Assembly: GCA_045807325.1 (NCBI GenBank) | Contig: JBJMHP010000231.1 | Span: 1-19,576, forward strand | Direction of reading: 5' to 3' | From: CALGFH01 sp045807325 | Lineage (GTDB): Bacteria; Actinomycetota; CALGFH01 | DNA: 19,576 nt | Shown: positions 7,900 to 13,986 of the stretch, piece after piece | How positions within the stretch are numbered: position 1 is the first letter of the stretch | Layout: every line of letters starts with the position of its first letter | Notes under the pieces: generated by a model | Told to the model about the DNA's origin: nothing | Seen by the model: the letters and a program-made list of their open reading frames with translations, nothing else | Databases searched by the model: none | Made by a program: the position numbers and the translations under genes

Positions 7900-9678
7900 T
7901 CAGCGCACCGCCTTGGCCGGCAAGGTCGGGACCACACCCTGGCGGCGCAGGGCGGACGCGGTGACCTCGCGGAACACCGGGGCCGCGACCGACCCGCCGT
8001 AGTAGCCGCGGGTCGGCTGGTCGATCACCACCGCGACCACCACCGCCGGCCGCTGGGCCGGGGCGAAGCCGATGAAGCTGCCCACATACGCGCCGGGCAG
8101 GTAGCCGCCGTGCTCGGTGTCGGGCTTGCGGGCGGTGCCGGTCTTGCCGGCCACCCGCCACTCGTCAAGGGCGGCCTCGGTGCCGGTGCCGCCGTCCTCG
8201 ACCACGCCCTCGAGGATGCGCGACAGGGTGCGGGCGGTGCGGGCCGACACCACCCGGCGGCCCGGCTTGCGCTCGGCCTTCTCGACCCGGCCGTGGGCGT
8301 CGACCATGCCCCGCAGCAGGGTCGGGGGCCGCAGCACGCCGTTGTTGGCCACGGTGGCGTAGACGCTGGCCATCTGGAGCACGGTCACGGCCACGCCCTG
8401 GCCGATGGCGTTGGTCCCGAGGTCGGTGCAGTACCAGCTGGAGGGGGGACGCAGGATCCCGGGCGACTCCCCGGGCAGGTCGACGCCGCTGCGGCGCCCG
8501 TAGCCGAAGTCGACCTGGGCCTGGTAGAGCCGGTCGCGGCCGAGGTCCCTGGCCGTCATGATCGTGCCCACGTTGGAGGACTTGGCCACGATGTCGGCGA
8601 AGGTCATCAGCTCCGGCGCGTGGGAGTGGGAGTCGTGGAAGGTCTTCTCCGGGCACAGCGGGAGGCTGTCGGGGACGATCGTCTCGGTCTTGGGGGTGCG
8701 CACGCCGTGCTCCAGGGCGGCCGCGGCGGTGATGGTCTTGTTGGTCGAGCCGGGCTCGAACATGTCCTCGACGGCCCGGTTCCTGCGGGCCTCGGGCCTG
8801 CTCCGGCCGACCTGGTTGGGGTCGAAGGTGGGCACATTGGCCATGGCCAGGATCTCGCCGGTGCGCGGGCTCATCACCACCACCGAGCCGGCCCTGGCCC
8901 TGTGGTCGCGGACCGCCTGGGCCAGGGCCTGCTCGGTGACGTACTGGAGCTGCTGGTCGATGGTGAGGACCAGGTCGGTGCCGGGCTCGGCCGGCTCGAG
9001 GGAGCGGCGGCCCTGGGGGATGGCCCGTCCCTTGGGGTCCCGCTCCAGCTGGACCTTGCCCGGGTGGCCGCGAAGCAGCCCATCGTACTGCTGCTCGATC
9101 CCGGCCTGGCCGTGGCCCTCGACGTCGACGAAGCCGAGGACCTGGGAGGCGACGCTGCCCGAGGGGTAGCGGCGGGCCACGTCGACCTCGACGAAGACGC
9201 CGGGCAGGTCCAGCGCCTGGACGCGGTCCCCTCTGGCCTTGGGGATCCGCCTGGCCAGGTAGACGAAGCGGCCGCGGGAGGCCAGCCGGTCGGCGATGAC
9301 GGCCTTGGAGGTGCCGAGGGCCCTGGCCAGGCGGGCCGCGGTGCGCCCCTTGTTCCTGACCAGGCGGGGGTCGGCCCAGACGGCGCTGGCCGGGATGGAG
9401 ATGGCCAGGTCGTCGAGGTTGCGGTCGTAGATGCGGCCGCGGGTGGCGGGCAGGTCGATCACGGTGAGGCGCTGGCGGGCCGCGGCCTGGTCGAGGGAGC
9501 CGGCGTCGAACACCTGGAGGATGATCAGCCGGCCGGAGATGGCCGAGAAGGCGAGCAGGCTCAGGATCAGCAGGGCGAGCAGCCGCCGGCGGCCGTTGAC
9601 CCGGCGCCGGCGCCGCCGCGGCGGTGGCCGGCGCCGGGGCGGCGGCCTGCGCTTGCCGCTCCCTCGTGCCTGCGGCAT
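7900..9678 (-). CDS. ftsI: FtsI/PBP3-type septal transpeptidase
   Basis: Class B penicillin-binding protein that cross-links septal peptidoglycan and partners FtsW. It has 592 residues. A cytoplasmic tail of about 30 residues is extremely rich in Arg and Pro. It is followed by one membrane anchor (about 33-55) and the pedestal domain, which includes the RGRIYDRN motif (80-87). The transpeptidase domain has SxxK as EPGSTNK (catalytic Ser311, Lys314), SSN (367-369) and KTGTA (512-516). There is no PASTA domain; the protein ends soon after the catalytic fold. The ATG is preceded by a GAGGGGGGAA ribosome site. It sits 33 bases after the ftsL-like gene and 36 bases before the longest murE start. 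The position between ftsL and murE supports FtsI over other class B PBPs. Confidence 0.95.
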   Translation of the reverse strand: MPQARGSGKRRPPPRRRPPPRRRRRRVNGRRRLLALLILSLLAFSAISGRLIILQVFDAGSLDQAAARQRLTVIDLPATRGRIYDRNLDDLAISIPASAVWADPRLVRNKGRTAARLARALGTSKAVIADRLASRGRFVYLARRIPKARGDRVQALDLPGVFVEVDVARRYPSGSVASQVLGFVDVEGHGQAGIEQQYDGLLRGHPGKVQLERDPKGRAIPQGRRSLEPAEPGTDLVLTIDQQLQYVTEQALAQAVRDHRARAGSVVVMSPRTGEILAMANVPTFDPNQVGRSRPEARRNRAVEDMFEPGSTNKTITAAAALEHGVRTPKTETIVPDSLPLCPEKTFHDSHSHAPELMTFADIVAKSSNVGTIMTARDLGRDRLYQAQVDFGYGRRSGVDLPGESPGILRPPSSWYCTDLGTNAIGQGVAVTVLQMASVYATVANNGVLRPPTLLRGMVDAHGRVEKAERKPGRRVVSARTARTLSRILEGVVEDGGTGTEAALDEWRVAGKTGTARKPDTEHGGYLPGAYVGSFIGFAPAQRPAVVVAVVIDQPTRGYYGGSVAAPVFREVTASALRRQGVVPTLPAKAVR

Positions 9679-9711
9679 TGCTTCCCCCCTCAGCGGAGTC
9701 GGGCCGACGGC

Positions 9712-10209
9712 CTAGGGTTCTGCCAGGTAGCGCTTGAGCGGGAACGGGTCGCCGGCCGTCCAGCCGGACTGGTCGTCACCTCGGGCGAGGCCGGCCCCGG
9801 GGGCGGCGGGGGAAGACGCCGCCCCCGGGGGGGCCACATTCCGGCCGCGCGAGCCTGGCCAGGCGACCACCCGCGGCCGGCCCGCCGGGGCCAGGCCGGC
9901 GTCCTTGCCGGCCTTGGCGATCCGCGCGGGTGCCTTGAGCCGGTCGACCTCGGCCTGGAGGGCGGTCCATCGGGCCTCGGCCTGGCGGCTCTGCTCCTGG
10001 AGCTCGCTGATCCGGAACGACTGCTGGTTGACGCTGACGTTGAGCGCCACCAGCCCGAACACCCCGGCGACGATCGCGGCCAGGGTCAGCAGGAGGAAGG
10101 GGAGCCGCGGGACGCGGCCGATCGGGGCGACGGCCCGCAGCCGGGGCAGCTGGAGCTGGGGACGCGGCGCCTGACGGGGGGCTCTCGCCTGACCGGTTGC
10201 TGAGCTCAT
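9712..10209 (-). CDS. ftsL: FtsL-like division protein
   Basis: Small bitopic protein of 165 residues. FtsL is a scaffold of the FtsQ-FtsB-FtsL complex, which activates FtsW/FtsI. Visible are a basic, Pro-rich cytoplasmic N-terminus (1-35), one hydrophobic segment (about 36-57, LPFLLLTLAAIVAGVFGLVAL), and a heptad-like coiled coil (about 58-92, SFRISELQEQSRQAEARWTALQAEVDRL). The conserved-looking APARIAKAGKDAGL follows, and then a Pro/Gly/Ala-rich tail. The ATG overlaps the rsmH TGA as ATGA. FtsL and FtsB families are too divergent to separate by eye; the place between rsmH and ftsI decides for FtsL. The tail is encoded across a strong inverted repeat at 9795-9830. Confidence 0.8.
   Translation of the reverse strand: MSSATGQARAPRQAPRPQLQLPRLRAVAPIGRVPRLPFLLLTLAAIVAGVFGLVALNVSVNQQSFRISELQEQSRQAEARWTALQAEVDRLKAPARIAKAGKDAGLAPAGRPRVVAWPGSRGRNVAPPGAASSPAAPGAGLARGDDQSGWTAGDPFPLKRYLAEP
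9795..9830. repeat. 14-bp inverted repeat (strong hairpin) in ftsL tail
   Basis: The arm CCCCGGGGGCGGCG at 9795-9808 and its exact complement CGCCGCCCCCGGGG at 9817-9830 flank the eight-base loop GGGGAAGA. All 14 pairs are G-C. It falls in codons for the low-complexity Pro/Ala tail of the FtsL-like protein. No T-rich run follows on either side. Its sequence differs from the 29-base palindromes in murD, murE and rsmH. Confidence 0.65.
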
Positions 10210-11228
10210 CGCTGCCCCCCTCGGGCCTCGGTGGCTGGCTGGAGCTTCTCGGCCGCGCGCAGCTTGGCGCTCTCGGCCCGCGGGTTGGCCGCCACCTCGG
10301 ACGGGTCCGGCCGCACGGGCCGGGGGGTCTGGACCGTCTCCTGCGCCGCCCGGGCGGCGGGCGGGTCGCCCGGGCGGCCTGGGGGTCCGGGGGGCTCATG
10401 CCTGGACCCCCGGAACGGGGATGGGGCCTCGACCCGCCCGCCGGCGGCCTCGGCCAGGGCCTGCTTGACGATGCGGTCCTCGAGGGAGTGGTAGGACAGC
10501 ACGACCAGCCGGCCCCCGGGGGCGAGCAGGTCGATCGCCTGCGGCAGGGAGGCCCGGAGCGCGTCCAGCTCGCGGTTGACCTCGATGCGCAGGGCCTGGA
10601 AGGCCCGGCGGGCCGGGTGGGGACCGGTCCGCCGGGCGGCTGCGGGCACCGCCGTCTTGACCAGCTCGGCGAGCTGGCCGGTGGTGGCGACGGGGCCGCG
10701 GCGGCGTGCCTCGTCGATGACCCGGGCGATGCGGCCCGCGAACCGCTCCTCGCCGTACTCGCGCAGGATGCGGGCGAGCTCGGCCCGCGGGTAGGTGGCC
10801 AGGACCTCGGCTGCGGTGATCCCGGTGGTCGGGTCCATGCGCATGTCCAGGGGGGCGTCGGCCCGGTAGCTGAAGCCGCGGTCGGCCTCGTCCAGCTGGA
10901 GTGACGACACCCCGAGGTCGTACAGGACCCCGTCGACGGCCTCGAGGCCGAGGCGGCCGGCCACCTCGGCCAGGTCGGCGAAGGAGGCGTTGACGGCCTG
11001 GAGGCGGTCCCCCGCCCAGGCGAGGCGGTCGCCGGCCAGGGCCAGCGCGGCCGGGTCGCGGTCCAGCCCCACGACCCGGCCGTCGGGGGCGCTGGCCTCC
11101 AGCAGGCGCTCGGCGTGGCCGCCCAGGCCGAGGGTGGCGTCCAGGTAGGTCCCGCCCGGCCGGGGCCGGAGCACCTCGGCAACGCGGTCGACCATGACCG
11201 GCTGGTGCGCTGGCCGCGTCAACACCAT
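10206..11228 (-). CDS. rsmH: RsmH (MraW), 16S rRNA m4C1402 methyltransferase
   Basis: SAM-dependent enzyme that methylates N4 of C1402 in 16S rRNA; it is the standard neighbour of mraZ. It has 340 residues, a little longer than the usual 310-320. Motifs are HQPVMVDRVAEVL (8-20), the SAM-binding LDATLGLGGHAERLL (29-43), GVLYDLGVSSLQLDEADRGF with YRADAPLDMRMD, FQALRIEVNREL, LSYHSLEDRIVKQ, and the terminal NPRAESAKLRAAEKL. The ATG at 11228 shares one base with the mraZ TGA, with GGGGA just upstream; GTG at 11225 is also possible. The extra length is a Pro/Arg/Gly-rich linker (FRGSRHEPPGPPGRPGD) before the conserved C-terminus. That linker is encoded across the third palindrome copy. Confidence 0.95.
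   Translation of the reverse strand: MVLTRPAHQPVMVDRVAEVLRPRPGGTYLDATLGLGGHAERLLEASAPDGRVVGLDRDPAALALAGDRLAWAGDRLQAVNASFADLAEVAGRLGLEAVDGVLYDLGVSSLQLDEADRGFSYRADAPLDMRMDPTTGITAAEVLATYPRAELARILREYGEERFAGRIARVIDEARRRGPVATTGQLAELVKTAVPAAARRTGPHPARRAFQALRIEVNRELDALRASLPQAIDLLAPGGRLVVLSYHSLEDRIVKQALAEAAGGRVEAPSPFRGSRHEPPGPPGRPGDPPAARAAQETVQTPRPVRPDPSEVAANPRAESAKLRAAEKLQPATEARGGQR
10386..10414 (+). repeat. GC-rich palindrome, copy 3 (in rsmH)
   Basis: It begins TCCGGGGGGCTCATGCC and closes with GGACCCCCGGA, giving an imperfect inverted repeat (TCCGGGGG against CCCCCGGA, eight pairs). It shares the core CCGGGGGGCTCA, then GCC and the C-rich closing arm, with the copies at 3758-3786 and 6285-6313, and has the same length. 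It encodes the linker RGSRHEPPG in RsmH, in the same frame and orientation as RGAGPEPPG in MurD. Confidence 0.6.
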
Positions 11229-11671
11229 CAGATCCCCAGCTCGGCGAGGTGGGCGGCGTTGGTCTCGTCGGCGTAGGCGGCCTCGGCGACCGCCCGGTAG
11301 CGCTCCCACTCGGCCTTGTCCCAGATCTCGACCCGGCGGATCTGGCCGAGCAGGACCACGTCCCTGGTGAGGCCGGCGTAGTCGCGCAGCGGCTGGGGGA
11401 TCACCACCCGGCCCTGGGAGTCGGCGGTCTCGGCGCTGGCCCCGGCCACGAACATGCGGGCGAAGTCCCGGGTCGGGCGGGCGGTCAGCGGCTGGCTGTG
11501 GAGCTTGGCCGCGAAGGCCTCGAACTCGGCCTGGGGGAACACGTACAGGCACCGCTCGTTGCCGACGCCCTTGGTGATCACCATGTCCTGCCCCAGCTCG
11601 TCCCGGAACTTGCGCGGGAGGATCACCCGGCCCTTCGGATCCAGGGAGTGGTCGTAGGTGCCGATGAACAG
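11228..11671 (-). CDS. mraZ: MraZ, transcriptional regulator of the dcw operon
   Basis: DNA-binding protein with two AbrB/SpoVT-like half-domains; the family binds repeats in its own promoter. From a CTG at 11671 the product has 147 residues and begins (M)FIGTYDHSLDPKGRVILPRKF, which matches the usual family start. The two signature loops are DPKGRVILP (about 11-19) and DSQGRVVIP (about 84-92). No ATG, GTG or TTG lies in frame between the upstream TAA (11711-11713) and this CTG. The purine-rich GGGGGAGGGGAG (11677-11688) ends five bases before it. The next conventional start, GTG at 11626, would delete the first DNA-binding loop. It overlaps rsmH by one base. Function is certain; the start codon is inferred. 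Confidence 0.92.
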   Translation of the reverse strand: MFIGTYDHSLDPKGRVILPRKFRDELGQDMVITKGVGNERCLYVFPQAEFEAFAAKLHSQPLTARPTRDFARMFVAGASAETADSQGRVVIPQPLRDYAGLTRDVVLLGQIRRVEIWDKAEWERYRAVAEAAYADETNAAHLAELGI

Positions 11672-11693
11672 CGCCGCTCCCCTCCCCCGTGCC

Positions 11694-11719
11694 CTCCACT
11701 TGGCGCCACTTTACTCCAC
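11694..11719 (-). promoter_or_regulatory. MraZ-box operator: three GTGGNG repeats
   Basis: Minus-strand hexamers GTGGAG (11714-11719), GTGGCG (11704-11709) and GTGGAG (11694-11699) repeat with an exact 10-base period, each followed by a four-base spacer (TAAA, CCAA, GGCA). Tandem G-rich repeats at helical period just upstream of mraZ are the known kind of MraZ binding site. The first box touches the -10 hexamer, the second overlaps it, and the third covers the start of the transcript, so binding should repress. Confidence 0.8.
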
Positions 11720-11736
11720 CGACCACCCACCGTCAA
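11708..11736 (-). promoter_or_regulatory. Predicted dcw operon promoter (Pmra)
   Basis: On the minus strand TTGACG (11731-11736) is separated by exactly 17 bases from TAAAGT (11708-11713), a good vegetative-sigma arrangement (5 of 6 and 4 of 6 consensus bases). Transcription would start near 11701, leaving about 30 bases of leader before the mraZ CTG. It lies in the 188-base gap between the metallophosphoesterase gene and mraZ, the largest gap in the window. Confidence 0.65.
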
Positions 11737-11825
11737 CGCATAAGCCACCACAGAGAGAGGCCGTTGACCAGGGAAAATAGGGATCGGGGGGCCGGGGCGG
11801 GTTCAGAACGGACGAACCGTCGCTC

Positions 11826-11841
11826 CTCCACTCCACTCCAC
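11826..11841 (-). repeat. Three overlapping GTGGAG motifs, 5-base period
   Basis: On the minus strand GTGGAGTGGAGTGGAG contains the MraZ-box hexamer three times at five-base steps, so the outer two are 10 bases apart as in the operator at 11694-11719. It lies about 107 bases further upstream, just after the end of the metallophosphoesterase gene. It may be an auxiliary MraZ site or a chance microsatellite. Confidence 0.35.
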
Positions 11842-11859
11842 CGGGGCGGGTGGCGGGGG

Positions 11860-13503
11860 TCAGCCGCCCTGGGCGCCGGGGGCCGGGCGGAGGTCCGGGG
11901 GGATCTCCAGGGGCTCGGGGGTGAACTCGGTGGCGCCCTCGGGCAGCAGCAGGCGCTCGACCGAGAACGAGGAGCCCGGGAGGCGGACGGTGATGCGGTC
12001 CACGGCCACCGGCCGCCGGGTGTGGGGGTCGAGGTAGAGGACCTCGGCGTCGGCCGGGGGCGGGTCCTGGGCCCGGAGGTTGTCGGGGCCGGCGGCCCCG
12101 GTGGTGCCGGACATCAGGGTCCGGGTCCCGTTGACGACCTCGGTGCCGAAGCGGTGCAGGTGCCCTTCGAGGATGGTGGCCACGTGGCCGCGGGCGTAGG
12201 TGGCCAGCCGGCCGTCGTGGACCAGCAGCACGTCGGGCCGCAGGGCCTGGCGGTCGACGGCGTCGGCCACGGCCACGCTCCGCTCCACCTTGAGCTCGAC
12301 GAACTGCTCCACCTGATAGCCCCGGCCGGGCGTGAAGGTCGGGTCGGCGAACCCCAGGAACCGGATCCCGGAGACCACCGTCCCGGTGCCGTCCAGCACC
12401 CGGGCGTTGTCGTTGGCGGCCACGGCCCTGACCATGTCGGCGTCGTCATGGTTGCCCTTGACGAACAGGTACGGGACCTGGAACCGGCGGACGTTGGCGG
12501 CCACCCCGGGCTCCCGCGGGAGCCCCCAGGTGCCCATGTCGCCGGTGTCGACCACCGCGGCCACGTCGAACTGGTCGGCCAGCCGCACGGCCAGGTCGAA
12601 CCCGGCCGGGTTGAGGTGCAGGTCGGAGATGTGCAGGACCCGCACGGTGCCGTTGCCGTCCAGCTCGCCGACCGGGTTGGCCAGGGCGGCGTAGGCGCGG
12701 TCGAGGTTGCGGCCGACCCGGACCATCTCCTCGCGCAGGGTCCGCAGCCGGTCCAGGCCGGTGCGGACGTCGCCGATGAGGGCCGGGGCGTACTCCAGGG
12801 CGCCGTCGTAGCGGGGCTCGCGGAAGGCCCCCAGGTCGTAGGTGGCCAGGGCCGGGCCCAGCAGCAGGACGGTGGCCAGGAGGCCGCCGAGGCCGCAGCG
12901 CAGCAGCTGCCGCCGGGTCCGCCGCGGGAACAGCAGCACCCCGGCCAGCCCGCCCAGCACCCCGAGGACGGCGATCCGGACCAGGAAGCCGGTGGCGGCC
13001 CGGCGGGCCTGGTCCTCCAGCGGGCCCAGGGTCGCCTCCAGCTCGGCGAACCGGGAGGCGCCGCTCCCCTCGCGGGCCACCGGGGCCGCCTGATGGGTGT
13101 CGGCCGGCCCCTCCGGGCTGCCGGCCAGCAGGCGCCCCAGGCCCTTGACGTCGATGTCGTCGATGGTGGCCCGGAAGCTGAGCAGGCCCTGGTGGGTCCG
13201 GGCCGAGACCGACCCGAAGGGGGGTGCGGCCAGCCGGCTGGACCCGACCAGGGCCGGCCCGGCCTCCAGGCGCACCCGGGCCGGCCCCACGGTGACCTCC
13301 TGGCGGGCCAGGAAGGTCACGGCCAGCAGCGCCCCCAGAGCCCCGGCGAGCAGCGGCAGCGCCCAGGGAGCGATGCGCCTGGCCAGGGCGGCCAGCGAGG
13401 CGCGGTCGGGACGGGTGAGGGTCAGGCCGGGACGGCGTCGGCTTCGAGGCCGAGGAACGGCGCCCAGCCAGGTTCGATGCGGCCGACGGCGATCACGATC
13501 CAC
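11860..13503 (-). CDS. Membrane-anchored calcineurin-like metallophosphoesterase
   Basis: Predicted dinuclear-metal phosphoesterase of unknown substrate, 547 residues. The catalytic domain (about 286-545) has the family's metal-binding motifs: HISDLHLN (291-298), GDMG (321-324), GNHDD (350-354), LLVHD (426-430) and GHLH (447-450). The N-terminal half has hydrophobic segments at about 44-66, 173-192 and 204-222, with a basic N-terminus and a basic RRTRRQLLR loop between the second and third. By the positive-inside rule this puts the catalytic domain outside the membrane. The start is unsettled. GTG at 13503 has AAGGAG five bases upstream but overlaps the HNH gene by 82 bases. The only later in-frame candidate before the first membrane segment is a CTG overlapping the HNH stop (13425). 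Its nearest conventional downstream start would delete that segment. Confidence 0.85.
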   Translation of the reverse strand: MDRDRRRPHRTWLGAVPRPRSRRRPGLTLTRPDRASLAALARRIAPWALPLLAGALGALLAVTFLARQEVTVGPARVRLEAGPALVGSSRLAAPPFGSVSARTHQGLLSFRATIDDIDVKGLGRLLAGSPEGPADTHQAAPVAREGSGASRFAELEATLGPLEDQARRAATGFLVRIAVLGVLGGLAGVLLFPRRTRRQLLRCGLGGLLATVLLLGPALATYDLGAFREPRYDGALEYAPALIGDVRTGLDRLRTLREEMVRVGRNLDRAYAALANPVGELDGNGTVRVLHISDLHLNPAGFDLAVRLADQFDVAAVVDTGDMGTWGLPREPGVAANVRRFQVPYLFVKGNHDDADMVRAVAANDNARVLDGTGTVVSGIRFLGFADPTFTPGRGYQVEQFVELKVERSVAVADAVDRQALRPDVLLVHDGRLATYARGHVATILEGHLHRFGTEVVNGTRTLMSGTTGAAGPDNLRAQDPPPADAEVLYLDPHTRRPVAVDRITVRLPGSSFSVERLLLPEGATEFTPEPLEIPPDLRPAPGAQGG

Positions 13504-13937
13504 AGCGTCTCCTTGGGCGCCCGTGGCTCGCGCCGTAGGCGGAAGCCCGCCTCGTGGAGCAGGCGGTCCTCCTTCTGGCTGTTGCAGCGCCGGCAGGCGG
13601 CGACCACGTTCTCCCAGACGTGGAGGCCGCCACGGGAGCGGGGCACCACGTGGTCGACGTTCTCGGCTCGCTCGCCGCAGTACTGGCAGGTGTGGTCATC
13701 GCGCACGAACACCGCTCGACGGGAGAGCCCGGCCCGGGCTCGGAACGGCACCTTCACAAAGTACCTGAGCCGGATCACGCTGGGGGCCTGAAGCTCCAGG
13801 GTGGCCCCGCGGACCAGGCTGCTGCCGGGAACGAGCACGTCGGCCTTCTCCTTGAGCACCAGCACCACCGCCCGCCGCACCGGCACGACGCAGATCGGCT
13901 GGTACGACGCGTTGAGGACGAGCGCTCGCTCCACCAT
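13422..13937 (-). CDS. HNH endonuclease-like protein
   Basis: Protein of 171 residues with a C-terminal HNH/zinc-finger nuclease fold. It shows CQYC (84-87), VDHVVPRSRGG (94-104, the DH of the HNH motif), WENVVAACRRCN (108-119, Asn110 and the second CxxC), then a short basic tail. The N-terminal part (LVLNASYQPICVVPVRRAVVLVLKEKADVL) is typical of a chromosomal HNH family widespread in actinomycetes, whose role I do not know. It is not obviously a homing endonuclease: no intron or intein surrounds it. The ATG has GGGAGG upstream. It sits 49 bases after the histidine-kinase gene, and its 3' end overlaps the metallophosphoesterase start. Confidence 0.88.
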   Translation of the reverse strand: MVERALVLNASYQPICVVPVRRAVVLVLKEKADVLVPGSSLVRGATLELQAPSVIRLRYFVKVPFRARAGLSRRAVFVRDDHTCQYCGERAENVDHVVPRSRGGLHVWENVVAACRRCNSQKEDRLLHEAGFRLRREPRAPKETLWIVIAVGRIEPGWAPFLGLEADAVPA

Positions 13938-13970
13938 GCCCTCCCGTGGCGATGCGTGGGGCCGCTCTGC

Positions 13971-13976
13971 AGTATA
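13971..13976 (-). promoter_or_regulatory. Possible -10 element upstream of the HNH gene
   Basis: On the minus strand TATACT (5 of 6 consensus) lies in the 49-base gap between the kinase and HNH genes and is the only AT-rich spot there. Transcription would start near 13964, about 27 bases before the ATG. No clear -35 hexamer is present; it would lie inside the kinase gene. Confidence 0.35.
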
Positions 13977-13986
13977 ACGGCGCCGG

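Noticed and set aside
6403..10203. Very long open frame on the plus strand across murE, ftsI and the ftsL-like gene
   Set aside because: It is antisense to clearly conserved genes. Its translation is Gly/Gln/Val/Asp-rich with no domains, as expected from the complementary strand of GC-rich codons with few stops.
3758..10414. GC-rich hairpins as Rho-independent terminators
   Set aside because: None is followed by a T-rich tract on either strand, and all lie inside genes of one operon.
11764..11769. TTGACC on the plus strand as a -35 element
   Set aside because: No -10 hexamer at 16-18 bases and no plus-strand gene follows.
11800..11818. Inverted repeat GGTTC/GAACC upstream of mraZ
   Set aside because: Only five pairs with a nine-base loop; likely by chance at this composition.
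13422..13937. HNH gene as sign of a mobile intron, intein or restriction island
   Set aside because: No split host gene, methylase or repeats surround it, base composition matches the neighbours, and the N-terminal half fits a common chromosomal family.
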